Below are positions 46,070 through 55,808 of a stretch of 64,000 nucleotides of DNA, piece by piece. This DNA comes from Rhinopithecus roxellana (Eukaryota; Chordata; Mammalia; Primates; Cercopithecidae). The translations under genes were made by a program, and so were the position numbers. Location: contig NC_044553.1 in assembly GCF_007565055.1 (NCBI RefSeq), forward strand, positions 102,213,858 through 102,277,857. Reading direction: 5' to 3'. Numbering within the stretch: position 1 is the first letter of the stretch; each line of letters opens with the position of its first letter. Under the pieces are notes generated by a model. That model did no database searches, was not told the origin of the DNA, and saw only the letters and a program-made list of their open reading frames with translations.

Positions 46070-46440
46070 GTATTCTTTAGCTAGCCAAAAGTTAGTGGCT
46101 TAAGACAACAATTTATTAATATGTCTGGTTCTGGGGTTGATAGGCTCAGCAAGACGATTCTTACTTGGAATTCCTCAGCCAGTGCACTTAAATGGAACTG
46201 AGGCTAGAGCATCTGAAGGCTTCCTAACTCCCAGGTCTGGTGCCAGGCTGCAGTGACTGGCTGGACAGCTCTCTCTTGGCTTGGCCTCTTCACATGACTA
46301 TCTTGGGTTTCTCAGAGGAGTCAGCATTCTTAGAGAAGTCAGACTTCTTACATGCTGATTGGCTTCCCCCAGAAGTGAGTGTTCCAGGAGACCAGGTGGA
46401 AGCTACACGGCTTCTTATAACCCATTATTGGAGGTAATAT
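46070..46440 (-). mobile_element. Ancient ERVL-type LTR-like fragment
   Basis: AAAAGTTAGTGGCTTAAGAC, AACAATTTATTAATATGTCT, AGCATCTGAAGGCTTCC, TGGCTTCCCCCAGAAGTGAG and GAAGCTACACGGCTTCTTAT follow an old mammalian LTR-like repeat whose reversed text contains 'ACTTAGTGGCTTAAAACAAC'. The family (LTR16/LTR33 group?) and strand are uncertain. The 65-codon frame inside is not a gene. Confidence 0.55.
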
Positions 46441-46823
46441 GGTGTTATATTCTATTCATCAAAACAGTCATCACCCAGCCTGTATTCATCAGGGTAAAAG
46501 GATAGACTGACTGTCAAAGTGGGAATGGTTGCTTATCCAGGGAAGGAAAGAACTGACGATGGCCTTCTTGGAAACGAGCTGTAGTACCACCTTTTGCCAC
46601 TGTTCTTTTTAAGTAAATCAGTGTGACTCAATAATTATAGGACCACTTTTTATTTACAACACAGGATGTTTTTTAGCTCTTGGGAATATTTATTTCAATG
46701 ATGCTTACTCTATTTAACATTATCGCCAAGCCTGCTACTTCGAACCCATGCGATTCTTATCACTTTTCCATAATCACACACACAAAATCTTCTTTTCTCT
46801 AATTGGAAACAGACTTACCTTTT

Positions 46824-46862
<39 letters not shown>

Positions 46863-49124
46863 CAATGTTTACTTTTCCCATTTTTCTCCAAGTCAGGGAT
46901 AGCCAATGAACTAAAGCAATAAAAACACATTAAAAACATTATTAAACCTAATAGAGGATCTCTATAAAAGGCTCTGTTAAAAACGAGTTAAGGTGGGAAT
47001 CAAGTTTTCTATCTTTTTGTTAGAAACAGAAGTCCCATGGACTGTAAGTAGGACCCTCCCATATTCATTCAACAAATATTTATTACAGACCACTCTGTTC
47101 TAGGCATCATGCTAAGTGGAATAGTTTTACTCTTTTCCAGGGACCTCAGTATCTGCTTTGTTGTTTAGAGCAGATGACTTTTTAAAATTTATTTTTATGG
47201 AGGTCTTACAGGTATTAGTTATGAAATTACTAGTTCTTTGAACTTCCTATGAAACATAATGATATCAATGTAGCTAGTCCTTGTATCACAATGGATTCAT
47301 ATGAGACTGTTTTCTGGTGACTTGAAGTTTTCAAAAAGTGTTCCAAAATAATAAATACAACGTTTCTATTTTCTGTGTGTAGTTTTTTATAACAAGCCTG
47401 CTATTATGCAGAATGAGGAAATTCGTTCTTCAGTTCCCTTTAAGTACTATTGATGCTTATAGTGTTAGTTTTACTTGCAAATAAACTCTTTAAACAAGTA
47501 GGCAAACTGTTCACATTTCTTGAGAATGATTTTTTAGCCAGGAAAGTGGGGTACATTTTAGGAAGAGGATTTTCTTTGCAGGGATTTTGTTCTGACTGAA
47601 TAACCAAATAGAGAGTCACGGATTTGAAAACGTTTAGCTGAGCAATTCGGCAATCTCTACTGGGTTCCACAGTAGGATGCCAAATAAAAATCACAATTTA
47701 AGCTGTTATGAATTAATGAGAGTCTACAATACACATATGCACTCATTCTAACCCAGACCTAAATGTGCATGCATTGTGGATAAATACATTTGAGGATAAG
47801 CGTAGATCCATAATGTACAACTTTAACCTCCCATTAGTTAGCTGTGGTAAAGTTTAGAAAAGTGCTTCCATTATTTAAAACAAAACAAAAAAAATCACTC
47901 TACTTAGAAGCTTAATCCTGCCATAAAAATTGATTGAAATTTGGCAAAAAACAAAATAAATAGTAATCAAATTAACCACATTTTATTTAAAAGCAAAACG
48001 ATCATGTTTAATGCTTCTGGCATTATTCCTTAAGTAAATCAGTCCTCTTTGGAGTACCTGTTTATTTTTCTTGTGTGCTGATTATAAATTCTTATACTGT
48101 GACTCTTGCAAGACAAATTAATAATTTTGAGTTGTTTTAAAGATAATGGTATCAACTCAATGTTATAATGAGCCAGACTATATGAAGGAGTGGGAACCTC
48201 TTCGCGGTCAAGGCCAGATGCTTTAGGAAGTCAGCATGACTTCTACTGTGCCTCCAAGGTAACATTAAGAAATCACTGCTTGTTCTATTTAGTGTTATAG
48301 CCATATTTAACATTATAACATTGGGGGCCCTAGCTACCACTGCCTCAATTGTATGCTAGGCACCAGGAATTCCTAATGAAGGCCAGTTGATATACAGCAA
48401 ATGGAATAGGGAGGATTTTTCCTCTCCTAAGTAGTTGCTCATGCTCTGTTATTGAGGCTATTAGCTATTGGAGTTGTTATTTCAGAATCCAGAATCCACA
48501 GAGCAGATATTTCATTATTCTTATTTTTAGGGACATGTGCAAAATTGGATTTAAGTCAGCTGGTTGCGATTTCCATGCTTGAATTAGGTGAGTGCCCTGT
48601 GGATATGAGTCTACTTTAAAAGATTAAATTTTTTTCACAGAAACCACATACTGGATTGACTCTCCACATTAGTAGAGTTGCCTATTTCCTGATCATCTAG
48701 ATAGAGATAACATTATACTGAATAAAATGAAGACACGGTCACCATTTTCAAATGCATCCTATGGCCACAGACTCCCATGGGAAATGCCTTAGTGTTTCTG
48801 AGGAAAACAAAATAAGAGAGACATCATTTTGTCCCTTCACCTTCAAATCTTAAGAACACTAACTCTTAGTGTTAGAGGTAACTCTTAGAAGTAAGAATAA
48901 GTGATAAAGAATAGATTCAGGTTATCGCTCAGTTGAAACAGTTAAAGGTGCATTGAAAGTGTTCAGATTTGTTCATATGTCTAAAATATGGTTTTATGAA
49001 TTCAGTAATTTGAATTGGTTTTCATTGTCAGTAGCATTGCCACCTGGGAATATACATTTAGGGTTCTTGTACCTTTGCCAAAATGAACAAATGAGACATA
49101 TTTTACAAGGGCTTAGTTACTATA
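46441..49124. other. Mostly unique AT-rich sequence
   Basis: It contains an A33 run (46828-46860) and a short reversed L2/MIR tail at 47065-47125 (TTCAACAAATATTTATTAC, TCTAGGCATCATGCTAAG). The remainder shows no gene. The 84-codon minus frame at 47440-47694 has no known domain. Confidence 0.4.
46828..46860. repeat. Poly(A) run (33 A)
   Basis: An uninterrupted A tract following TTTTAAGT. No SINE or LINE body was recognised upstream. Confidence 0.95.
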
Positions 49125-49431
49125 ATTTTTGTTTTGTTTTGTTTTAAGACCAAGTCTTGCCCTGTTGCCCAGGCTGGAGTCCAGTGGCACGATCTCTGCT
49201 CACTGCAACCTCTGCCTCCCGGGTTCAAGTGACTCTCATGTCTCAACCTCCTGAGTAGCTGGGACTACAGGCACATACCACCACGCCTGGCTGATGTTTG
49301 CATTTCTAGTAGAGTTGGGGTTTTACCATGTTGCCCAGGCTAGTCTCAAATTCCTGACCTCAAGTGATCTGCCTGTCTCAGCCTCCCAAAGTGCCTTATG
49401 CCTCCCAGGCATAAGCTACCAACACCTGGCC
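49125..49431 (-). mobile_element. AluS, antisense, with an internal hairpin substitution
   Basis: A GTTTT-repeat head leads to a full antisense Alu. The target duplication TTACTATA lies at 49117-49124 and 49435-49442. In the left arm the expected TGGGATTAC is replaced: 49395-49415 is a 9-bp perfect hairpin (CTTATGCCT, loop CCC, AGGCATAAG). Confidence 0.95.
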
Positions 49432-49919
49432 TGATTACTATAGCTTTTAAGTGATACAGAATTACTACAGAAATGCCCTCTTTAGATTTAGTTGGAAACA
49501 CAGCAGATAACTTTCACAATGAATTGTTTTGGTGGCGAGAGTAGGGGGAGCATACGAAGTTTAAGAATGTGTTTCACTGTATTTAATCTGCAAGTGTCAA
49601 TATAGTTAAATACCCAAACTACTGTGGGATTCAGAGTTATAAGTAATTTCTTCCAAATGTACTGAGTGTCCTCATCCAAACACTCTTTCACATACTAATT
49701 TTAGTGAGTTTCATCACCAGTGTTGTCCTCTCTGCTTTCTTTTACCTACACTCTTGGCTTTACTATTTGGCATCTTAAAATGTCACTCCATCTTAAGAAG
49801 TTCCTTTTTAGTGTCCCACCCACCTCTCTGATTTATCTTTCTTCTTCTTCTTCCTAAGGTCTTTTTCCTCTGTTCTCTCTCAAATGTCTTTGTTTAAATG
49901 TATCATTTTTTTTCTTTTA
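49432..49919. other. Unassigned pyrimidine-rich sequence
   Basis: No clear repeat. Its right part may already belong to the ancient L1 that follows. Confidence 0.4.
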
Positions 49920-50448
49920 TTCTTAATGTGTCTTGTGTCCTATCTAAAGAATTGTTGCCTACTCCAAGGTCAAATTTTGATAATGTTGTGATTTCATTGT
50001 CATCCAGCTAAAAATATTTTCTAATTTCCACTATGATTTCTTCTTTGGGCATGACTAATTTTAAACTGTGTTCTGTGATTTCCAAATATTAGGGATTTTC
50101 CAGATCTTTTTTGTCTATTATTGATTTTTAATTTAATTCTGTTATGGTCAGAAATCATACTCTATCTGATTTAAATGCCATCGATTTTTTTTTAAGATTA
50201 ATTTTATGACCCAGCCTATGTTCTGTTTCGGTACATGTTTCATGTACAGACTTGAAAAGAATGTGTATTCTGCAATTGTTGAGTGGAAGGTTTTATACAT
50301 GCCAATATGGTCAAGTTAGTTGATGATGGTTAGGTCTTCTGTAGACCTACAGAGTTTCTGTATGCAGCTGACAACTATATTTGTGGGTTTGTCTATTTCT
50401 ACTTCTTTCAGTTCTCTTCATTATTGCTTCATGTATTTTGAAGCTCTG
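49920..50448 (-). mobile_element. Ancient L1/HAL1-type LINE, antisense, part 1
   Basis: AATTGTTGCCTACTCCAAGG, GATTTCCAAATATTAGGG, TTTAATTCTGTTATGGTCAG, TGAAAAGAATGTGTATTCTG and GTTCTCTTCATTATTGCTTC follow the reverse complement of an old L1. It is interrupted by an AluS. Confidence 0.85.
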
Positions 50449-50752
50449 GTTTTGTTTTTGGTTTTGTTTTGAGATGGAGTCTTGCTCTGTCACCCAGACT
50501 GGAATGCAGTGGCGTGATCTCGGCCCACCACAACCTCCACCCCCTGGGTTCAAGCAATTCTCCTGCCTCAGCCTCCCTAGTAGTTGGAATTTTAGACATG
50601 TGCCACCATGCCTGGCTAATTTTTGTATTTTTAGTAGGTACGAGGTTTCTCCATATTGGCTAGGCTGGTCTTGAACTCCTGGCCTCAAGTGATCCACCTG
50701 CCTCAGCCTCCCAAACTGCTGGAATTACAGACGTGAGCCACCATGGCTGGCC
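50449..50752 (-). mobile_element. AluS, antisense, full length
   Basis: A GTTTT-rich head and a complete antisense Alu with S-type bases. It split the ancient L1: the target duplication GAAGCTCTG is exact at 50440-50448 and 50754-50762, and L1 text is continuous across it. The 97 and 116-codon frames on the two strands are Alu-derived. Confidence 0.97.
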
Positions 50753-51345
50753 AGAAGCTCTGTTATTAGGTGAATACATATTTAGGGTTCTTGTACTTTT
50801 TTGATGAATTGTCCCTTTTATCATAAAATATCTCTTAATTTCTGATAATGTTCTTTATTCTGAAGTTGACATTGTGTGATTAATGGAGCCATTTATGGTT
50901 TTTTATAATTAGTGTTTACACAATATATCTTTTTTGTTCTTTTAGCCTATCCATGTTTTTATACTTAAAGTGAGGTTCTCCTAGACAGCATATAATTGGG
51001 GTTTACTTCTTAATTTAATTGGACAACCACTGCCATGTAATTGCAATCTTTAAACCTTTTACATTTAATGTAATTATCGATATGTTTGGGTTAAGGATTA
51101 CTATTTTGTAGGTTGTTTTCTGGTTCTTCCACCTTTACTTATTACTTTTTCCCCCTATCCTTGCATTCTTTTGAATTATTTTTTGCTATTGCATTTTAAC
51201 ATCTTTTATTACCCCATTTCCTTGCTTTATTTTTAAAGCACTTGTCTTGGGGTTTACGATATATATTTTTTTAACCTTAAGTGAGTCTACCTTCAGCTAA
51301 CATTGTACCACATTCCATATTATGTAAGAATCTCACCACAGAATA
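50753..51345 (-). mobile_element. Ancient L1/HAL1-type LINE, antisense, part 2
   Basis: The L1 text resumes (TGTTATTAGGTGAATACATA, AGACAGCATATAATTGGGG, ACATTTAATGTAATTATCG, TCTTGGGGTTTACGATATAT), up to the TA where the Tigger-type element inserted. Confidence 0.85.
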
Positions 51346-51700
51346 CAATTGTCCCTCAGCAACTGTGGGGAGTTGGTTCCAGGATCATCACATGGATACT
51401 AAAGTCTGCAGATGCTCAAGTCCCTTATATAAAATAGCATAATATTTGCATATAACCTATACACCCCCTCTGCTATACTTCAAACCATCCCTAGATTACT
51501 TATAATACCAAAAACAGTATAAGTGCTATATACATAGTGTAAATACTATGAAAATAGTGTAAATACTATGTAAGTAGTTATACTGTATTTATTTTAACTT
51601 GTATCTTTTTATTGTTGTATTGCTATTTTTAAAAAATATTTTTGCTCTGCAGTTGGTTGAATCTGAGGCTGCAGAACCCATGAATATGGAAGGCCGACTG
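51346..51700 (+). mobile_element. Tigger/MER8-type DNA transposon
   Basis: The ends are related inverted repeats (CAATTGTCCCTCAGC; right end in reverse CAGTCGGCCTTCC), flanked by TA at 51344-51345 and 51701-51702. The body has GGGAGTTGGTTCCAGGATC, CAGATGCTCAAGTCCCTTAT, GGTTGAATCTGAGGCTGCAG. A 20-bp internal tandem repeat lies at 51534-51570. The element is non-coding; orientation and exact family name are from memory. Confidence 0.82.
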
Positions 51701-51702
51701 TA

Positions 51703-52620
51703 TTTCCGTTTTTCACATCCCATCCTTTGTGCTATTGCTGTCAAGCACCTTGCTTCTACATATATTATAAACCCCACAACATGTTATTATTATCTTTGCT
51801 TTAAAAAGTCTATTGTTGTTTAAATGACTTTAAAAGTAAGAAAAATGATTTTACATTTACTCTCACATTTATCATTTCTATTGTTCTTCATTACCGTGTG
51901 TAGAAATTTCTATCTGGTATCATTTTTCTTCTGGTTATAGGACTTCTTTTAATATTTCTTATAGTGTACAAGTGCCGGCAATGAATGCTCTCAGATTTTG
52001 TCTGAAAAAGTCTTATTTTACCCTTGTTTTTAAAATATATTTTTCTCTGGCATTTTTTTTTATCAGTATTTGAAACATGTTTGTCTATTGCTTTTGGCTT
52101 GAAATTTCTGATGAGAATTCTGCTGTCACTTTTATCTTTGTTCTGTGCATAATGTGTGGATAGCTACATTAAGATTTTCTCTTTATCATTGCTTTACACC
52201 AATTTGAGTATAATTTTTCTTGTATTGGTCTTCTTTTTCTTTATTCTCTTGGGAATTTTTTTTTCAGCTTTTTAAATACATGATTTATAGTTTCCCCTTA
52301 AATCTTTGACTGTGTTTATTATAGCTGCTCTAAAGGCCTTGTCTACTAATTTCCCCACCTCTGTCATTTCTGGGTCTGTTTTTGTGGGATTGATTTTACT
52401 CCTGGGTCTGTGTTGTGCTTTCCAGTGTCTGTATAATTTTCAGTTGAATGCTGGGCATTGTAAATTTTACTTGTTGAGGGTCTGGATTTCACTGTCCTCC
52501 TTTAAAGAGTTTTTAGTTTGTTTTACAGGCAGTTAAGGTACTTGTGGGTCATCTTGGATTCTTTCAAAGCTAGTTCTTAAGTTTTTAAGGATGTGTCTGA
52601 AGCAGCCCTTATTCTGGTAT
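51703..52620 (-). mobile_element. Ancient L1/HAL1-type LINE, antisense, part 3
   Basis: CCTTTGTGCTATTGCTGTC, ATATATTATAAACCCCACAA, TCTGGTATCATTTTTCTTC, AAATTTCTGATGAGAATTC, GCTGCTCTAAAGGCCTTGTC and CTGGGCATTGTAAATTTTAC continue the reversed LINE. The 76-codon plus frame is the antisense of this element. Confidence 0.85.
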
Positions 52621-53225
52621 TAGTTTGAACCTGCTACAAATGTGACCCCTCTGGAGTCTGTACTGAATGTTCCATGTTTTCCATGAGGTCTCCCTACCCT
52701 GGCTATTTACAGCACATGAACATCTCCCAGCATTGAGTGAGCTCTGAGGATATTTTAGCTCCAACTCCCTCATAGTTCTTTTCCTGACCTTGTAGAATTT
52801 TATTCTACAAGTGTGCAGCCAACAATTTAACAAAAAAAACAAGAGGGCCTTTATGAGGATTTCTGAAGCTCCTCTGCATGGCTCATTCCTCCTCTCTATT
52901 GTTCTGTCCTGCAGATTAGAGCTGCCTTGGCCTTCCTGAGCTCTAATCTTTGTCTCAATTCAGTGACACCATAGTACTTTGGTTGAGTTGTCCCTTCCTG
53001 CTCGTCAGTTTAGAAATTGCTTTCAATTTCTAATTGAAATGCAGGAGCAATCATAGAGATAACTTAGGGAAAACAGCTCTGAACTGCTGCTTATCCATTT
53101 TCTGAAAATAGTTGCTCCATATTTTGTCCAGTTTTCTAGTCGTTTATGGTGGAAGGAGGTCAAGTTCAGTGGTTTGTTTATAGTGGGATGCCAAATCATG
53201 GCCAGAATTGAAAGTTTCTATACTA

Positions 53226-53228
<3 letters not shown>
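52621..53228. other. Unassigned sequence, probably LINE-derived in part
   Basis: The sequence after 52620 may be further ancient L1 5' part, but I cannot align it confidently. A small palindrome lies at about 53009-53030 (TAGAAATTG/CAATTTCTA). Confidence 0.4.
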
Positions 53229-53273
<45 letters not shown>

Positions 53274-53545
53274 CAGAGTCTCACTCTGTTGCCCAGGCTG
53301 GAGTGCAGTGACACAATCTTGGCTCACTACAACCTCTACTTCCTGAGTTCAAGTGATTCTCCTGCCTCCCAAGTAGCTGAGATTACAGGCATGTGCCATC
53401 ATACCTGGCTAATTTTTATATTTTTAGTAGAGATGGGGTTTCACCATGTTGGCCAGGCTGGTCTCGAACTCCTGACCTCAGGTGATCTACACACCTCGGC
53501 CTCCCAAAGTGCTGGGTTTACAGGTGTGAGTCACCATGCCTGGCC
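53229..53545 (-). mobile_element. AluS, antisense, with T42 head
   Basis: A run of 42 T (53229-53270) precedes a complete antisense Alu. The target duplication is slightly diverged: CTATACTACAATTTT before and CTATGCTATAATTTT from 53545. The 115-codon plus frame (53208-53555) starts with encoded polyphenylalanine from the T run and is not a gene. Confidence 0.96.
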
Positions 53546-53584
53546 TATGCTATAATTTTTAAAGCAACTTTTGATCAAAGTATG

Positions 53585-53990
53585 GCACACATTCAGAGTG
53601 GTGCACAAGTCATAAATGTTCAGCCTGAGAAAGTTTCACAAAATGAGCACACCTGTATAAACCAGAACATAATCAGCACGTTGGAAGCCTGCTCTTGTCC
53701 CTTTCAAGTCATAACTTTCTCCTCAGCAAGGATAGCCACTATTCCAAAAGCTGCCACCCTTGATTAGTTTTGCTTTCTTTTGAATTTTATTGAAATGGAA
53801 TCATACTGTGTGGACTCTTTTGGGTCTGTCATTTTAAATTCAATATTATATTTATGAGACTCATCCATTTTTTTCATATAATGTGGTTTATTTTCACTGT
53901 ATTACAATGTAAATTAATTTATTCATTCCATTTCTAATGGCCTCATTTGAGGATATTACAAATGGTACAGTTATGAATGTTCTTATTCAT
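53585..53990 (-). mobile_element. Old L1 (L1M) 3' UTR fragment, antisense
   Basis: GCCACTATTCCAAAAGCTG, TGATTAGTTTTGC, ATTGAAATGGAATCATACTG, ATGAGACTCATCCATTTTTT and AGTTATGAATGTTCTTATT follow the reversed L1M 3' UTR with the usual order. Confidence 0.8.
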
Positions 53991-53994
53991 TGAG

Positions 53995-54090
53995 GATAAA
54001 GGACTCTATTATTTTTGCATCTTCAGGGCCCAGGATGTGCCTTTTATGTACAAAGTGCTCAATATATGCACTCCTGTATGAACAAATGAA
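53995..54090 (+). mobile_element. LINE-2 3'-end fragment
   Basis: TTGCATCTTCAGGGCCCAGG, ACAAAGTGCTCAATATATGC and CTGTATGAACAAATGAAC follow the terminal part of L2. Confidence 0.65.
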
Positions 54091-54581
54091 CTATGGCACT
54101 CTTCAGTGTAAAATCACAGGTACTAATATTATCTCCTTTGAGTATTGTACAGAATATGACTTGCTGAAGTTCATATAGAAACAGGATCAATTCACTATCA
54201 GTGTAGGGCAAAGTTCATTGGGCCACAATTTCTACCTTATATGTTAGGAGAAGAAACCACTAAACAACCTTAAAGGAGGATTCAGTTTTTAAGAACCAGG
54301 TCTAAAAATCCATAAGTTGTTTTATGGGATGGTTAAAAGCAAAGAGATCCACCCTCCCGTATGATTGATTGTAAATCATGAATCAATAGTTATCAGTGTA
54401 ATGTTTTCCTAGCATATGGTTAATACATAAAAAATATTTCTTGAAGAAATAAATGATGAGTTAATTAACTGTAGTTAATTTTAGAATTTCTTTTGGATTT
54501 AGTGCCTTTTTATACAACTAGTTATAGCATTAGTGCTATAACTTCACCCATAAGATATGTGAAATTGCTAGTGCTCCTCTT
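54091..54581. other. Unique sequence
   Basis: A weak MIR/L2 tail may lie at 54395-54460. Nothing else was recognised. Confidence 0.4.
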
Positions 54582-54673
54582 CTGGGCATTGTAAATGTTA
54601 CTTGTTGAGTGTCTGGATTTTCACTGTCTTCCTTTAAAGAATTTTTAGTTTGTTTTGCAGGCAGTTAAGGTAC
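54582..54673 (-). repeat. 92-bp repeated piece of the ancient L1
   Basis: This stretch, starting CTGGGCATTGTAAATGTTAC and ending GGCAGTTAAGGTAC, matches 52451-52541 with six differences including one 1-bp indel. Homology stops abruptly on both sides. It lies 2.1 kb from the source, outside the L1 block. Confidence 0.9.
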
Positions 54674-55747
54674 AAAAGTCTTGTGGCTTTTGTCTACTGT
54701 TGTTATCTTTGAAACCCAAATTACAAGAATGGAGGTAAAAATAATAAAAATGTTCATTTGGTGTAGCATCACTATATAAAATACTTTTGTCTTGTTTCTC
54801 TTGGGACGCTTCTAGGGACATTTAAAGGAGATGTGGTGGGAAGTCTCTGCTTAGGAATGGCCCAATATTTTTAAGATACACAGCACCGTGTCGGTATGTG
54901 GAATCCCCTCAAATAATATTTACAGGAGTTTGTTTAGAAGTTCTATAAGAGTGACTCTCCTGATTACTAAGAATATTTAACTTGCCATGATTTAAAAATG
55001 ATGTAAAAGTAAACATAGTTAAACTGACTGAAATCTATATGCTAAAAAATATAACCACATTCTTGTCTCCTATGTGTGAATATAAAATTTCAAAAGGAGC
55101 CTGTTTGATCATTTTAATTTTTCTGTGGAAATAAAACTATAATTGTAATAGAAAGTATAAACTAAGCCAAGAATTATTTACCTGAATCCTTAGTTTTTCC
55201 ATATATGTGTCTCTTTAATAGGATAGAGATTGTTTAACAGAACATTTTGTTCTGCCATAAGTGAAAAAATAGAAAAAAAATCTTAAAATTAACACAGCAT
55301 CTGGAAGAAATGTTACTGGACTACTTCCCTGATACAGAAAAACTTCAAAACTTGCTTCTTCAGCTACATTTTGTGTTTGTGTTTATTTGACTGATTTCCA
55401 GAGTTAAAATTAGCAATCAAAAGAAAAGTTTGGAGAATTGACAAAATATCTTCAGGACACATCTATATACAAAACAAGAGCTTTCAGGGTAGTGTAATTT
55501 CACTGACAGAGAATGAAATTTATTGGCAAGATCTTTACTTTCATTCATCACCATTATTTGTCTTTTTGTCTTTAAGTAAGTGATATAATAATGTGGTCTG
55601 TGGTCTTTAGTAAGGAAACATTTTGATTGCAAATCAAGTGAGTGTATAACTTTGATTCAATCAAAATTCCTACTGTCTGTTCTTTAGCCTCTTGAATAAT
55701 TACAAAACTTCAGCCTGTGGATATTTTAGGGTTTTGGGTAGATAAAT

Positions 55748-55749
<2 letters not shown>
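54674..55749. other. Unique AT-rich sequence
   Basis: No repeat or gene was recognised. Confidence 0.4.

Positions 55750-55806
<57 letters not shown>
55750..55806. repeat. (GATA)14 microsatellite
   Basis: Fourteen uninterrupted GATA units, preceded by an imperfect GATAAATATA. Such pure tetranucleotide arrays are usually length-polymorphic. Confidence 0.98.

Positions 55807-55808
<2 letters not shown>

Noticed and set aside
49057..50796. The 17-mer ATTTAGGGTTCTTGTAC at 49057-49073 and 50780-50796
   Set aside because: The second lies in the ancient L1, and the flanks do not align beyond about 25 bp. It may be coincidence or a small L1 scrap, so I do not claim a duplication.
53208..53555. 115-codon open frame starting with a phenylalanine run
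   Set aside because: The run is the T42 head of an antisense AluS and the rest is Alu.
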